From Oscillospiraceae bacterium (lineage in GTDB: Bacteria > Bacillota > Clostridia > Oscillospirales > Oscillospiraceae), in the NCBI GenBank assembly GCA_015067435.1, contig SVMM01000001.1:124001-188000 (forward strand): a DNA stretch of 64,000 nt. The letters are read 5' to 3'. The notes under the pieces were generated by a model that ran no database searches, was not told where the DNA came from, and saw only the letters and a program-made list of their open reading frames with translations. Positions 48,893 to 57,692 of this stretch are shown in pieces. How positions within the stretch are numbered: the stretch's first letter is position 1; each line of letters begins with the position of its first letter. The position numbers and the translations under genes were made by a program.

Positions 48893-50122
48893 ATGAAGAA
48901 AGCTATGTCTCTGATGCTGGCGCTGGCCATGGTGCTCGCGCTCGCCGCCTGCGGCGGCTCCACCGGCGGTACCTCCGGCGGCACCCAGCCCGCCGCTCCC
49001 TCCACCGGTACCCAGACGAGCACCGGTACGCAGTCCAGCTCCGGCGGCTCCGAAGGCAGCGCCTCCGGCGCGTTCAAGTTCGGCGGCAGCGGCCCGCTGA
49101 CCGGCGACGCCGCGATCTACGGCAAGGCCGCCATGAACGGCGCGCAGATCGCCGTGGACGAGATCAATGCCAAGGGCGGCATCCAGATCGAGTTCAACCC
49201 GCAGGACGACGAGGCGGACGGCGAGAAGGCCGTCAACGCCTACAACAACCTGATGGACTGGGGCATGCAGGTCATGGTCGGTCCGGTCACGACCGGCTCC
49301 GCCATCGCGGCTTCCGCCGTGGCGTACAACGACCGCACGTTCTGCCTGACCCCCTCCGCCTCCTCCACGGACGTGACCGCGAACAAGGACAACATGTATC
49401 AGCTCTGCTTCACCGACCCCAACCAGGGCACCGGCTCCGCGGACTATATCGCTGAGAACATGCCCGGCCACAAGATCGCCGTCATCTACCGCAACGACGA
49501 CGCCTACTCCCAGGGCATCCGCGACACCTTTGTCAAGGAAGCCGCAGCGAAGGGCCTGACCGTCGTCTACGAGGGCACCTTCACCAAGGACACCCAGACC
49601 GACTTCTCCGTCCAGCTCGGCAAGGCGCAGTCCGAGGGCGCCGACCTTCTGTTCCTCCCGATCTACTATCAGCCCGCCTCCGTCATCCTCGCCCAGGCGA
49701 AGAGCATGAACTACGCGCCCATCTTCTTCGGCGTGGACGGCATGGACGGCATCCTGACCATGGAAGGCTTCGACACCTCCCTGGCTGAGGGCGTCATGCT
49801 GCTGACCCCGTTCGCCGCCGACGCGGGCGACGACCTGACGAAGAACTTCGTCGCCGAGTATCAGAAGCGCTTCAACGAGACGCCCAACCAGTTCGCCGCC
49901 GACGGCTACGACGTGGTCTACGTCCTCTACAACGCGCTGACCGAGTCCGGCTGCACGCCCGACATGAGCGCCAAGGACATCTGCGAGAAGCTCATTGCCC
50001 AGATCCAGAAGACCAGCTACAACGGCCTGACCGGCCAGGACATGACCTGGAGCGCCAACGGCGAGGTCTCCAAGATGCCCACCGCCGTGGTCATCCAGAA
50101 CGGCGTGTACGTCTCCGCCTGA
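48893..50122 (+). CDS. livJ: branched-chain amino-acid ABC transporter, binding lipoprotein
   Basis: A 409-residue lipoprotein with signal MKKAMSLMLALAMVLALAAC and lipobox LAAC, a Gly/Ser/Thr-rich linker (about 21-48), then a type I periplasmic-binding fold starting FGGSGPLTGDAAIYGKAA, typical of LivJ/LivK. It binds the ligand outside the cell and delivers it to LivHM. The ATG at 48893 is 9 bases after AAGGAG, and two nearby upstream ATGs fit less well. A hairpin at 50161 separates it from livH. Confidence 0.92.
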   Translation: MKKAMSLMLALAMVLALAACGGSTGGTSGGTQPAAPSTGTQTSTGTQSSSGGSEGSASGAFKFGGSGPLTGDAAIYGKAAMNGAQIAVDEINAKGGIQIEFNPQDDEADGEKAVNAYNNLMDWGMQVMVGPVTTGSAIAASAVAYNDRTFCLTPSASSTDVTANKDNMYQLCFTDPNQGTGSADYIAENMPGHKIAVIYRNDDAYSQGIRDTFVKEAAAKGLTVVYEGTFTKDTQTDFSVQLGKAQSEGADLLFLPIYYQPASVILAQAKSMNYAPIFFGVDGMDGILTMEGFDTSLAEGVMLLTPFAADAGDDLTKNFVAEYQKRFNETPNQFAADGYDVVYVLYNALTESGCTPDMSAKDICEKLIAQIQKTSYNGLTGQDMTWSANGEVSKMPTAVVIQNGVYVSA

Positions 50123-50160
50123 GCTTAGCGGAAATCGAATCAAGCGCAGCTTTTACGGGG

Positions 50161-50189
50161 GGAGAGCCGCCGGTCTCCGGCAGCTCTCC
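50161..50189 (+). other. intercistronic hairpin between livJ and livH
   Basis: GGAGAGC and GCTCTCC with an inner CCGG-rich stem; no T run follows. It may protect the livJ 3' end so that the binding protein is made in excess. Confidence 0.6.
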
Positions 50190-50232
50190 CATCCGCTGTA
50201 TGTGTATTCCAAGAGGAAAGTGAGGCGGGAAC

Positions 50233-51135
50233 ATGGAATTTCTCTCCTACCTGATAAGCGGTATCAGCCTCGGCAGCGTGTACGCGATCATCGCCCTGGG
50301 CTACACCATGGTCTACGGCATCGCCAAGATGCTCAACTTTGCCCACGGCGACGTCATCATGATCGGCGGCTACATCTCGTTCTGCGGCATGATGTACATG
50401 GGCCTCAACGGCTGGCTTGCGCTCGTGCTGGCGATGGCGGTATGCACGGTGCTGGGTATCATCGTCGAGGGCCTCGCCTATCGCCCGCTGCGGCAGGCGA
50501 CGTCGCTCGCCGTGCTCATCACCGCCATCGGCGTGAGCTATTTTCTGCAAAACTCCGCGCTGCTGATCTGGGGCGCGACGCCCAAGGTCTACCAGCCGCT
50601 CATCCCCCTGACGAACGACGCCGGCACGCCGAACGCGTTGCGCCTGTTTGACGGCAGCCTGTCGATCTCCTACATCTCGCTTCTGACGATGGCGGCGTGC
50701 ATCATCATCATGGTGGGGCTGACGCTGTTCACCGCCAACAGCAAGATGGGCAAGGCGATGCGCGCCTGCTCCGAGGACAAGGACGCGGCGCGGCTGATGG
50801 GCATCAACGTCAACACGACCATCTCCGTCACCTTTGCCATCGGCTCCGCGCTGGCGGCGGTGGCGGGCGTTCTGCTTTGCTCGTTCAACCCCACGCTGAT
50901 GCCGACCACCGGCTCCATGCCGGGCATCCGCGCGTTCACCGCGGCGGTGTTCGGCGGCATCGGATCCATTCCCGGCGCGTTCCTCGGCGGCCTGCTCATC
51001 GGCGTGATCGAGGCGATGGCGAAGGCGTATATCTCCACGCAGCTTGCGAACTCCGTGGTGTTCGCGGTGCTGATCGTGGTGCTGCTGGTCCGTCCCGCCG
51101 GCCTGCTGGGCAAATACGTGCCCGAGAAGGTGTGA
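50233..51135 (+). CDS. livH: branched-chain amino-acid ABC permease LivH
   Basis: A 300-residue polytopic permease with eight or so hydrophobic segments, GSVYAIIALGYTMVYGI at the start and the conserved KAMRACSEDKDAARLMGIN coupling-loop motif for ATPase contact. Followed by livM with overlap-like spacing. Confidence 0.93.
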   Translation: MEFLSYLISGISLGSVYAIIALGYTMVYGIAKMLNFAHGDVIMIGGYISFCGMMYMGLNGWLALVLAMAVCTVLGIIVEGLAYRPLRQATSLAVLITAIGVSYFLQNSALLIWGATPKVYQPLIPLTNDAGTPNALRLFDGSLSISYISLLTMAACIIIMVGLTLFTANSKMGKAMRACSEDKDAARLMGINVNTTISVTFAIGSALAAVAGVLLCSFNPTLMPTTGSMPGIRAFTAAVFGGIGSIPGAFLGGLLIGVIEAMAKAYISTQLANSVVFAVLIVVLLVRPAGLLGKYVPEKV

Positions 51136-51145
51136 GGTGACGGAT

Positions 51146-52210
51146 ATGATAAAGAATCTGAAGCCGCATACCAAACAGAACATCATCACCTTCCTCGGCC
51201 TCGCGGTCGTGTGGATCGTCGTCACCGTCCTGCGCTCGCAGGGCGCGCTGGGGCGCTCCACGCTGGGATTGCTGGTGCCGATCTGCTGCTACGTCGTCAT
51301 GGCGATCTCGCTGAACCTGACGGTCGGCATCATGGGCGAGCTGAGCCTCGGCCACGCGGGCTTTATGGGCATCGGCGCCTTCACCGGCATCGTCGTGTCG
51401 CAGAGCCTGATGCGCGTCACGTCGTCCGTTCCGCTGCGGCTGCTCGCCGCGATGCTGGTCGGCGCGCTCTTCGCGGGCATCTTCGGCTTTTTGATCGGCA
51501 TTCCGGTGCTGCGCCTGCGCGGCGACTACCTCGCCATCGTGACGCTCGCCTTCGGCGAGATCATCAAGGAGCTCATCACCTGCCTGCTCGTCGGCGTGGA
51601 CGAGAACGGGCTGCACATGATCTTCAACTACAAGGGCCTCAAGAACGTGGAAGACCTGAACCTCTCCGAAGCGGGGCAGGTCATCATCAAGGGCGCGCAG
51701 GGCGCGACGGGCACGCAGACCATCGCCACCTTCAACGCCGGCATGCTGCTGATCTTCGTGACGCTGTTCATCATCCTCCACACGATCTACAGCCGCACGG
51801 GCCGCGCGATCATGGCGATCCGCGACAACCGCATCGCCGCCGAGAGCGTCGGCATCGACATCACAAAGCACAAGATGATCGCCTTCGTCATGTCCGCCGC
51901 CATGGCGGGCAGCGCGGGCGCGCTCTACGGCCTGAACTACTCCAACCTCGTCGCCGCGAAGTTCGACTTCAACACCTCCATCCTCGTGCTGGTGTTCGTG
52001 GTGCTCGGCGGACTCGGCAACATGCGCGGCTCCATCATCGCGGCGGTGCTGCTCTACGTGCTGCCGGAGGCGCTGCGCGGGATGCACGATTACCGCATGC
52101 TGATCTACGCGGTCATCCTGATCGTCGTGATGCTCACGACGAACAGCCCCGCGGCGAAGAACTTCTTCGGCCGGTTCCGCTTCGGGAAGAAAGGAGGCGC
52201 TGAGGAATGA
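51146..52210 (+). CDS. livM: branched-chain amino-acid ABC permease LivM
   Basis: Second permease subunit, 354 residues, with about nine hydrophobic segments and the coupling motif AIRDNRIAAESVGIDITKHK. ATG at 51146 follows GAGGTGA by 6 bases and is preferred over GTG at 51137. Its stop overlaps livG by 4 bases. Confidence 0.93.
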   Translation: MIKNLKPHTKQNIITFLGLAVVWIVVTVLRSQGALGRSTLGLLVPICCYVVMAISLNLTVGIMGELSLGHAGFMGIGAFTGIVVSQSLMRVTSSVPLRLLAAMLVGALFAGIFGFLIGIPVLRLRGDYLAIVTLAFGEIIKELITCLLVGVDENGLHMIFNYKGLKNVEDLNLSEAGQVIIKGAQGATGTQTIATFNAGMLLIFVTLFIILHTIYSRTGRAIMAIRDNRIAAESVGIDITKHKMIAFVMSAAMAGSAGALYGLNYSNLVAAKFDFNTSILVLVFVVLGGLGNMRGSIIAAVLLYVLPEALRGMHDYRMLIYAVILIVVMLTTNSPAAKNFFGRFRFGKKGGAEE

Positions 52211-53079
52211 GCCAGCAGAAAAAGCGTCCCGCCACCAAGATGGTGCCGGTGCAGACCAACGCCATCGTGCCGGACCGCGACGCGGACAAGAGCCCCATCC
52301 TGGAGTGCCACCACCTAGGCATCGACTTCGGCGGCCTGACCGCCGTGAACAACTTCAACCTGATGATCGGCCGCACCGAGATCGCGGGCCTCATCGGCCC
52401 GAACGGCGCGGGCAAAACCACGGTGTTCAACCTGCTCACCAAGGTCTACCAGCCCACGCGCGGCACGATCCTGCTCGACGGGAACGACACCTCGAAGATG
52501 AACACCGAGCAGATCAACCGCGCCGGCATCGCGCGCACGTTCCAGAACATCCGCCTCTTCAAGGAGATGTCGGTGGTGGACAACGTGCTCGTCGGCCTGC
52601 ATCACGAGATGGACTACCGCCTGCCCAGCGCGATTTTGCGCCTGCCGACCTACTGGCGCGGCGAGCGCATCGCCCGCGAGAGGGCGCTGGAGCTGCTGTC
52701 GATCTTCGACATGCAGGACCTCGCCGAGACGAAGGCGGGTTCCCTGCCCTACGGCGCGCAGCGGCGTCTGGAGATCGTGCGCGCGCTGGCGACGAACCCG
52801 AGCCTGCTGCTGCTCGACGAGCCGGCGGCGGGCATGAACCCGAGCGAAACGTCGGAGCTGATGGACAACATCGTCAAGATCCGCGACCTGTTCCACATCG
52901 CCGTCATGCTCATCGAGCACGACATGAACCTCGTCATGGGCATCTGCGAGGGCATCTGCGTGCTGAACTTCGGCGAGGTCATCGCCAAGGGCTCGCCCGA
53001 CGAGATCAAGCAGAACCCCGTCGTCATCGAGGCTTACCTCGGCAAGAAGGACGGAAAGGAGGCCGGGAACGATGGCTGA
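52207..53079 (+). CDS. livG: branched-chain amino-acid ABC ATPase LivG
   Basis: A 290-residue ATPase with Walker A GPNGAGKT, the family insert NIRLFKEMSVVDNVLVGLHHE, a signature region GAQRRLEIVRAL and Walker B LLLLDEPAAGMNPSE. It has an unusual N-terminal extension of about 30 residues before the ATPase fold. It overlaps livF by 8 bases. Confidence 0.93.
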   Translation: MSQQKKRPATKMVPVQTNAIVPDRDADKSPILECHHLGIDFGGLTAVNNFNLMIGRTEIAGLIGPNGAGKTTVFNLLTKVYQPTRGTILLDGNDTSKMNTEQINRAGIARTFQNIRLFKEMSVVDNVLVGLHHEMDYRLPSAILRLPTYWRGERIARERALELLSIFDMQDLAETKAGSLPYGAQRRLEIVRALATNPSLLLLDEPAAGMNPSETSELMDNIVKIRDLFHIAVMLIEHDMNLVMGICEGICVLNFGEVIAKGSPDEIKQNPVVIEAYLGKKDGKEAGNDG

Positions 53080-53782
53080 ATTGCTCAAGGTCGAGGACAT
53101 CAACGTCTATTACGGCGCGATCCACGCCATCAAGGGCGTCTCCTTCCACGTCGACGAGGGCGAGATCGTCACCCTGATCGGCGCGAACGGCGCGGGCAAG
53201 TCCACGACGCTGCACACGGTGTCGGGCCTGCTGCACTCCAAGACCGGCTCGATCACCTTCGAGGGCAGGAATATCTCCGGCGTGCCGGCGCATAAGCTGG
53301 TCGAGCACGGTCTCGCGCACGTTCCCGAGGGCCGCCGCATCTTCTTGCAGATGACGGTGGAGGAAAACCTCGAAATGGGCGCGTTCACCCAGCCCAAGGC
53401 GAACACGGGCGAGTCGATGGAGCGCGTGTTCGAGCAGTTCCCCCGCCTCAAGGAGCGGCGCAGGCAGATCGCCGGCACGCTCTCCGGCGGCGAGCAGCAG
53501 ATGCTCGCCATGGGGCGCGCGCTGATGAGCAAGCCCCGCCTCCTGATGCTCGACGAGCCGTCCATGGGCCTCGCGCCCATCCTTGTCGAGCAGATCTTCG
53601 ACATCATCCGCTCCCTGCACAAGGCGGGCACGACGATCCTGCTGGTGGAGCAGAACGCGCAGATGGCGCTCTCCGTCGCGGACCGCGCCTACGTGCTGGA
53701 AACCGGCAAGATCACCCTCTCCGGCACCGGCGAGGAGCTGGCGCGCAGCGACGAGGTGAAGAAAGCCTATTTGGGCGGATGA
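53072..53782 (+). CDS. livF: branched-chain amino-acid ABC ATPase LivF
   Basis: A 236-residue ATPase with Walker A GANGAGKS, signature LSGGEQQMLAMGRALM and Walker B LLMLDEPSMGLAP. Last gene of the livJHMGF operon; a promoter for the next operon follows 12 bases later. Confidence 0.94.
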   Translation: MAELLKVEDINVYYGAIHAIKGVSFHVDEGEIVTLIGANGAGKSTTLHTVSGLLHSKTGSITFEGRNISGVPAHKLVEHGLAHVPEGRRIFLQMTVEENLEMGAFTQPKANTGESMERVFEQFPRLKERRRQIAGTLSGGEQQMLAMGRALMSKPRLLMLDEPSMGLAPILVEQIFDIIRSLHKAGTTILLVEQNAQMALSVADRAYVLETGKITLSGTGEELARSDEVKKAYLGG

Positions 53783-53793
53783 GAAAAAACCTA

Positions 53794-53822
53794 TTGACTT
53801 GATAGGGTTGCTGTGCTAATAT
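53794..53822 (+). promoter_or_regulatory. sigma-A promoter of the met operon
   Basis: TTGACT (53794-53799) and TAATAT (53817-53822), spacer 17. The leader is about 40 bases, too short for a SAM riboswitch or T-box. Confidence 0.75.
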
Positions 53823-53868
53823 AGCGCAAAGGCTCGGAAGGGCCATTTTGGAAAGGAAGAGGAAACCC

Positions 53869-54714
53869 ATGAAGAAGCTTGTATCTCTTGCACTCGCGCT
53901 GGTGCTCGCGCTGTCTCTCGCCGCCTGCGGCGGGAAGAGCAAGTCCGTCACCATCGCCGTACCCAACGACACCACGAACGAGGCGCGCGCCCTGATGCTG
54001 CTGGAAAATCTCGGCTACATCAAGCTCAAGGAGGGCGCGGGCATCACCGCCACGAAGCTCGACATCGCGGAGAACCCGCACAACATCGAGATCAACGAGA
54101 TCGAGGCTGCGCAGCTGCCGAACGTCCTCAAGGACGTCGATTATGCCGTCATCAACTCCAACTACGCGCTCGACGGCGGGCTGAACCCCGCGAAGGACGC
54201 ATTGGGCGTCGAGGGCTCGTTCTCCGCCTACGGCAACATCCTGTGCGTGAAGGAGGGCCGCGAAAACGAGCCCGTCATCCGCGCGCTGCTCGCCGCGCTG
54301 CAAAGCCAGCAGGTCGCCGACTACATCACCGACAAGTATGACGGCGCGGTGCTCTCCGTGGTCGACAAGCCGACCGACGGCTACGACGCCTCCATCGACT
54401 ACGCCGCGCTGAACGGCGCGACCGTCTCCGTCGCCGCGACGCCCACGCCCCACGCCGAGATCCTGAACGACGTGGTCAAGGGCATCCTCGCCGCGAAGGG
54501 CATCACGCTCGACGTCAAGGAGTTCACGGACTACGTCCAGCCCAACAACGTCGTCGACAGCGGCGAGATCGACGCCAACTACTTCCAGCACCAGCCGTAT
54601 CTGGACGACTTCAACGCCGAGAACGGCACCCATGTGGTGAACATCGGCGCCATCCATGTGGAGCCGATGGGCATCTACGGCGGCAAGCAATCGAATCTTG
54701 ACGCGCTGAAATAA
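53869..54714 (+). CDS. metQ: circularly permuted MetQ-like methionine-binding lipoprotein
   Basis: A 281-residue lipoprotein (lipobox LAAC, Cys20) with all MetQ segments but in swapped order. Residues about 25-180 match the normally C-terminal half: VTIAVPNDTTNEARALMLLE, EIEAAQLPNVLKDVDYAVINSNYA, GLNPAKDAL and LLAALQSQQVADYI. Residues about 184-281 match the normally N-terminal half: VAATPTPHAEIL, EFTDYVQPNN, DANYFQHQPYLDDF and IHVEPMGIY. In E. coli MetQ the order is the reverse, and the new ends sit at the natural junction (MGIY..LDAL|DG..VAVPND). The metN and metI genes follow. SD GGAAGAGG. Confidence 0.9.
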   Translation: MKKLVSLALALVLALSLAACGGKSKSVTIAVPNDTTNEARALMLLENLGYIKLKEGAGITATKLDIAENPHNIEINEIEAAQLPNVLKDVDYAVINSNYALDGGLNPAKDALGVEGSFSAYGNILCVKEGRENEPVIRALLAALQSQQVADYITDKYDGAVLSVVDKPTDGYDASIDYAALNGATVSVAATPTPHAEILNDVVKGILAAKGITLDVKEFTDYVQPNNVVDSGEIDANYFQHQPYLDDFNAENGTHVVNIGAIHVEPMGIYGGKQSNLDALK

Positions 54715-54729
54715 ATCCGATATACTGAA

Positions 54730-54759
54730 AAGAGCGGCAATGAGTTGCCGCTCTTTTTT
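54730..54759 (+). terminator. intrinsic terminator between metQ and metN
   Basis: AGAGCGGCAA and TTGCCGCTCT form a 10-base stem with loop TGAG, then six T. Partial read-through would give more MetQ than MetNI. Confidence 0.85.
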
Positions 54760-54773
54760 GGGAGAATTGAGCC

Positions 54774-55784
54774 ATGATCGAAATCAAAAACCTATCCAAG
54801 AGCTATCACACCGCGGACGGGGACGTGGAGGCGCTGCGCAGCGTCTCGCTCACCATCCCGGACGGGGACATCTTCGGCATCATCGGCATGTCCGGCGCGG
54901 GCAAATCCACGCTTGTGCGCACGATCAACATGCTGGAGCGCCCCACGGACGGCAGCGTCGTCGTCGACGGCGTGGACATGAGCACGCTCAGCGACGCCGA
55001 GCTGCGAAAAAAGCGCCGCGAGATCACGATGATCTTCCAGGGCTTCAATCTGCTCATGCAGCGCAACTGCCTGGAAAACGTCTGCTTCCCGCTGAAGATC
55101 TCCGGCCTCGCGGGCGAGAAGAAGTGGCGCGAGAAGCGCGCCATGGAGCTGCTGGAGACCGTCGGCCTCGCGGACAAGGCGAAGGCGTATCCCGCGCAGC
55201 TCTCCGGCGGACAGCAGCAGCGCGTCGCCATCGCGCGCGCGCTCGCCACGAACCCGAAGGTGCTGCTGTGCGACGAGGCGACGAGCGCCCTCGACCCCAC
55301 GACGACGGCGTCCATCCTCGACCTCATCCGCTCCATCAACGAAAAGACCGGCATCACGGTCATCATCATCACGCACCAGATGAGCGTGGTGGAGAGCGTG
55401 TGCCGCCACGTCGCCATCCTCGACGGCGGCGTGATCGCGGAGACGGGCGAGGTCGGCGAGATCTTCTCCTATCCCACGACGGCGGCGGCGAAGCGGCTGG
55501 TCTTTCCGGAAGGCGACGTCATCGCCGCCTCCGTGGTGCCGGGCGAGCGCACGATCCGCGTGGTGTTCAACGGCTCGGAAGCGACATCCACGCCGCTGAT
55601 CGCGCACATGGCGGTGGAGGAGGGCATCGAGGCGAACATCGCCTACGCCTCCACGCGCACGCTCGACGGGCGCGAGTACGGCTCGATGCTGCTGGGTATC
55701 CGCGACGGCGAGGAGGCACTGCGCCGCGCGATCGACTATCTCAACGCCGCGGACGGCGTCATGGCGGGAGAGGTGAAGTTCTGA
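54774..55784 (+). CDS. metN: methionine ABC transporter ATPase MetN
   Basis: A 336-residue ATPase with Walker A GMSGAGKS, signature LSGGQQQRVAIARAL, Walker B VLLCDEATSALDPTT, and the C-terminal NIL regulatory domain (about 265-336, RTIRVVFNGSEATSTPLIAH) that binds methionine for feedback control. Its stop overlaps the metI ATG by one base. No SAM riboswitch is seen upstream of the operon, so the NIL domain may be the main control. Confidence 0.94.
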   Translation: MIEIKNLSKSYHTADGDVEALRSVSLTIPDGDIFGIIGMSGAGKSTLVRTINMLERPTDGSVVVDGVDMSTLSDAELRKKRREITMIFQGFNLLMQRNCLENVCFPLKISGLAGEKKWREKRAMELLETVGLADKAKAYPAQLSGGQQQRVAIARALATNPKVLLCDEATSALDPTTTASILDLIRSINEKTGITVIIITHQMSVVESVCRHVAILDGGVIAETGEVGEIFSYPTTAAAKRLVFPEGDVIAASVVPGERTIRVVFNGSEATSTPLIAHMAVEEGIEANIAYASTRTLDGREYGSMLLGIRDGEEALRRAIDYLNAADGVMAGEVKF

Positions 55785-56494
55785 TGTTTGACAAGCTTTT
55801 TGCACCCGACGTGCTCGCGGAGGCGGCGGAGATCATCCGCACGCAGTTTCCGCTGGCGATCTGGGAGACGGTGTACGTCACCATCCTTTCCACGGCGTTT
55901 GCCATCGTCATCGGCCTGCCGCTCGGCGTGATCCTTGTGGTGGGCGAGAAAAACGGCATTCGCCCGCTGCCCGCGTGGCTGATGCGCGCGCTCAACGTCA
56001 TCATCAACCTGCTGCGCTCGGTGCCGTTCCTCATTCTGATGGTGCTGGTTTTCCCGCTCACGCGCGCCATCGTCGGCACCGTGGTCGGCACGGTGGCGAG
56101 CATCGTGCCGCTGGTGATCGCGGCGTTCCCGTTCATCGCGCGCCTCGCCGAGGGGAGCCTGCGCGAGGTGAACCCGAACACGATCGAAATGGCGCAGAGC
56201 CTCGGCGCCTCGCCCATGCAGATCATCACGCAGGTCATGATCCCCGAGAGCGTGCCGAGCCTCATTTCCAACGCGACCATCGCCATCACGACCATTCTCG
56301 GATATTCCGCCATGAGCGGCATCATCGGCGGCGGCGGCCTCGGCAAGATCGCCATGAACTACGGCTACTACCGCTACAAGTACCTCATCATGGTCGCGGC
56401 GGTCATTCTGCTGATCCTGCTGGTGCAGCTGTTCCAGACTGTCGGCACGCGGCTTGCCGTCAAGGCGGACAAGAGGCTGAAGAACAAGGGGTAA
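55784..56494 (+). CDS. metI: methionine ABC transporter permease MetI
   Basis: A 236-residue permease with five or six hydrophobic segments. The family coupling motif is EMAQSLGASPMQIITQVMIPE, and the start resembles MetI (WETVYVTILSTAFAIVIGLPLG). It is read in a different frame from a long open stretch over metN; the ATG at 55784 is the real start. Confidence 0.93.
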   Translation: MFDKLFAPDVLAEAAEIIRTQFPLAIWETVYVTILSTAFAIVIGLPLGVILVVGEKNGIRPLPAWLMRALNVIINLLRSVPFLILMVLVFPLTRAIVGTVVGTVASIVPLVIAAFPFIARLAEGSLREVNPNTIEMAQSLGASPMQIITQVMIPESVPSLISNATIAITTILGYSAMSGIIGGGGLGKIAMNYGYYRYKYLIMVAAVILLILLVQLFQTVGTRLAVKADKRLKNKG

Positions 56495-56504
56495 GGGGGA
56501 CGTT

Positions 56505-56620
56505 CCTGAAACCAGTTCTTTTCTTTTGAGGCGCAAAAGAAAAGAACCGTTTTCAGACTTCCAAAGAAAAGAAAAGCGCCGGATGGTGCCTGCGGGGTTC
56601 CGCAAGCCCATCCGGCGCAT
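56505..56620 (-). repeat. dispersed palindromic repeat A, copy 4
   Basis: On the minus strand: a GCGCCGGATGG/CCATCCGGCGC stem, then TTTGGAAGTCTGAAAACGG, the TTCTTTTCTTTTG...CAAAAGAAAAGAA stem and GGTTTCAG. It lies between the convergent genes ending at 56494 and 56710. Confidence 0.82.
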
Positions 56621-56709
56621 GTTGTCGATACATTTTGCCTCGTTTTCCGCTGGCGCTGCCTTGGGCGTTTGCGGGGCGCTGCGGCTCGTTTTCGGCGGCG
56701 CCTGCGTTA

Positions 56710-57588
56710 TTAAGACACAACCTCCGCGAAGGCGGCGGGGAGGCCGGCGTCGGCGACGTCCTCCGGGGTGACGCAGTAGGCGGTCAGGCGCTGTCCCAGA
56801 ATGTCGCCCGCGCGGGCGTGGAGCCATACGCCGCACGCCGCCGCGCGCTCCGCGTCCGCGCCCTGCGCGAGCAGGGACGCGATGACGCCGGTCAGCACGT
56901 CGCCGCTGCCGCCCTTGGCGAGCGCGCTGCCGCCGCAGGTGTTCTCCAGCACCCGCCCGTCGGGCAGGGCGACGAGCGTGCGGTGGCCCTTGCGCACCAG
57001 CACGCAGCCATGCTCCGATGCAAAGCGCCGCGCGACCTCCGCGCGATCCTGCGCCAAAAGCTCCGGAAGCGGCACGTTCAGCAGCCGCGCCAGCTCGCCG
57101 TCGTGCGGCGTGAGGATGGTCACGCGGCCGCGCCGCGCGTCCAGCGCGCTCAAGTCGCGGGCGAGCGCGTTGAGCCCGTCCGCATCGAGCACGACGGGCA
57201 TGTCCGCCTCCCACAGCAGCGTATTGACGGTCGCGCGCACGCCGTCGCTCTGCCCGAGCCCCGGACCGAGCGCCAGCACGTCGCAGCCGCGCAGCTTCCA
57301 GAGCGCCGGCGCGGCGGCGTCCGCCGACAAAAGCCCGTCCTCGTCCGGCAGCGGGAACGGCATCGCGCCGACGCACTTCGCCGCCTCGACCGCCCAGATC
57401 GCGCGCGGCACGCCGAGGTACGCCAGCCCGCAGCCGCTGCGCACGGCGGCGCGCGCGGCGAGATACGGCGCGCCGGTGAAGCCCACCGCGCCGCCGACGA
57501 TCAGCAGCTTGCCGAAATCCCCCTTGTGGCCGTCCTCGCGCCGCGCGGGCAGCGCGCCGCGGACGTAAGCGCCGTCGATGGGCGTCAT
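56710..57588 (-). CDS. nnrD: ADP-dependent NAD(P)H-hydrate dehydratase
   Basis: Repairs damaged (hydrated) NADH and NADPH. The 292-residue protein has the ribokinase-like GDFGKLLIVGG start, LALGPGLGQSDGVR, TPHDGELARLL and the C-terminal KGGSGDVLTGVIASLLAQG. In many bacteria NnrD is fused to the epimerase NnrE; here it stands alone, with no NnrE nearby. Confidence 0.9.
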   Translation of the reverse strand: MTPIDGAYVRGALPARREDGHKGDFGKLLIVGGAVGFTGAPYLAARAAVRSGCGLAYLGVPRAIWAVEAAKCVGAMPFPLPDEDGLLSADAAAPALWKLRGCDVLALGPGLGQSDGVRATVNTLLWEADMPVVLDADGLNALARDLSALDARRGRVTILTPHDGELARLLNVPLPELLAQDRAEVARRFASEHGCVLVRKGHRTLVALPDGRVLENTCGGSALAKGGSGDVLTGVIASLLAQGADAERAAACGVWLHARAGDILGQRLTAYCVTPEDVADAGLPAAFAEVVS

Positions 57589-57692
57589 GCCGTCACTTCC
57601 CTTCCAAAAACAGCCCAGCGCGGCGAAAAAGCTGGAAAAAACCTCCGCGCTGTGATAAAATCAAATTGACATCCCCCAAAGGAGGTGTTTTT

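Noticed and set aside
53783..53868. SAM riboswitch or T-box before the methionine operon
   Set aside because: The leader is about 40 bases after the promoter, and no conserved blocks are present.
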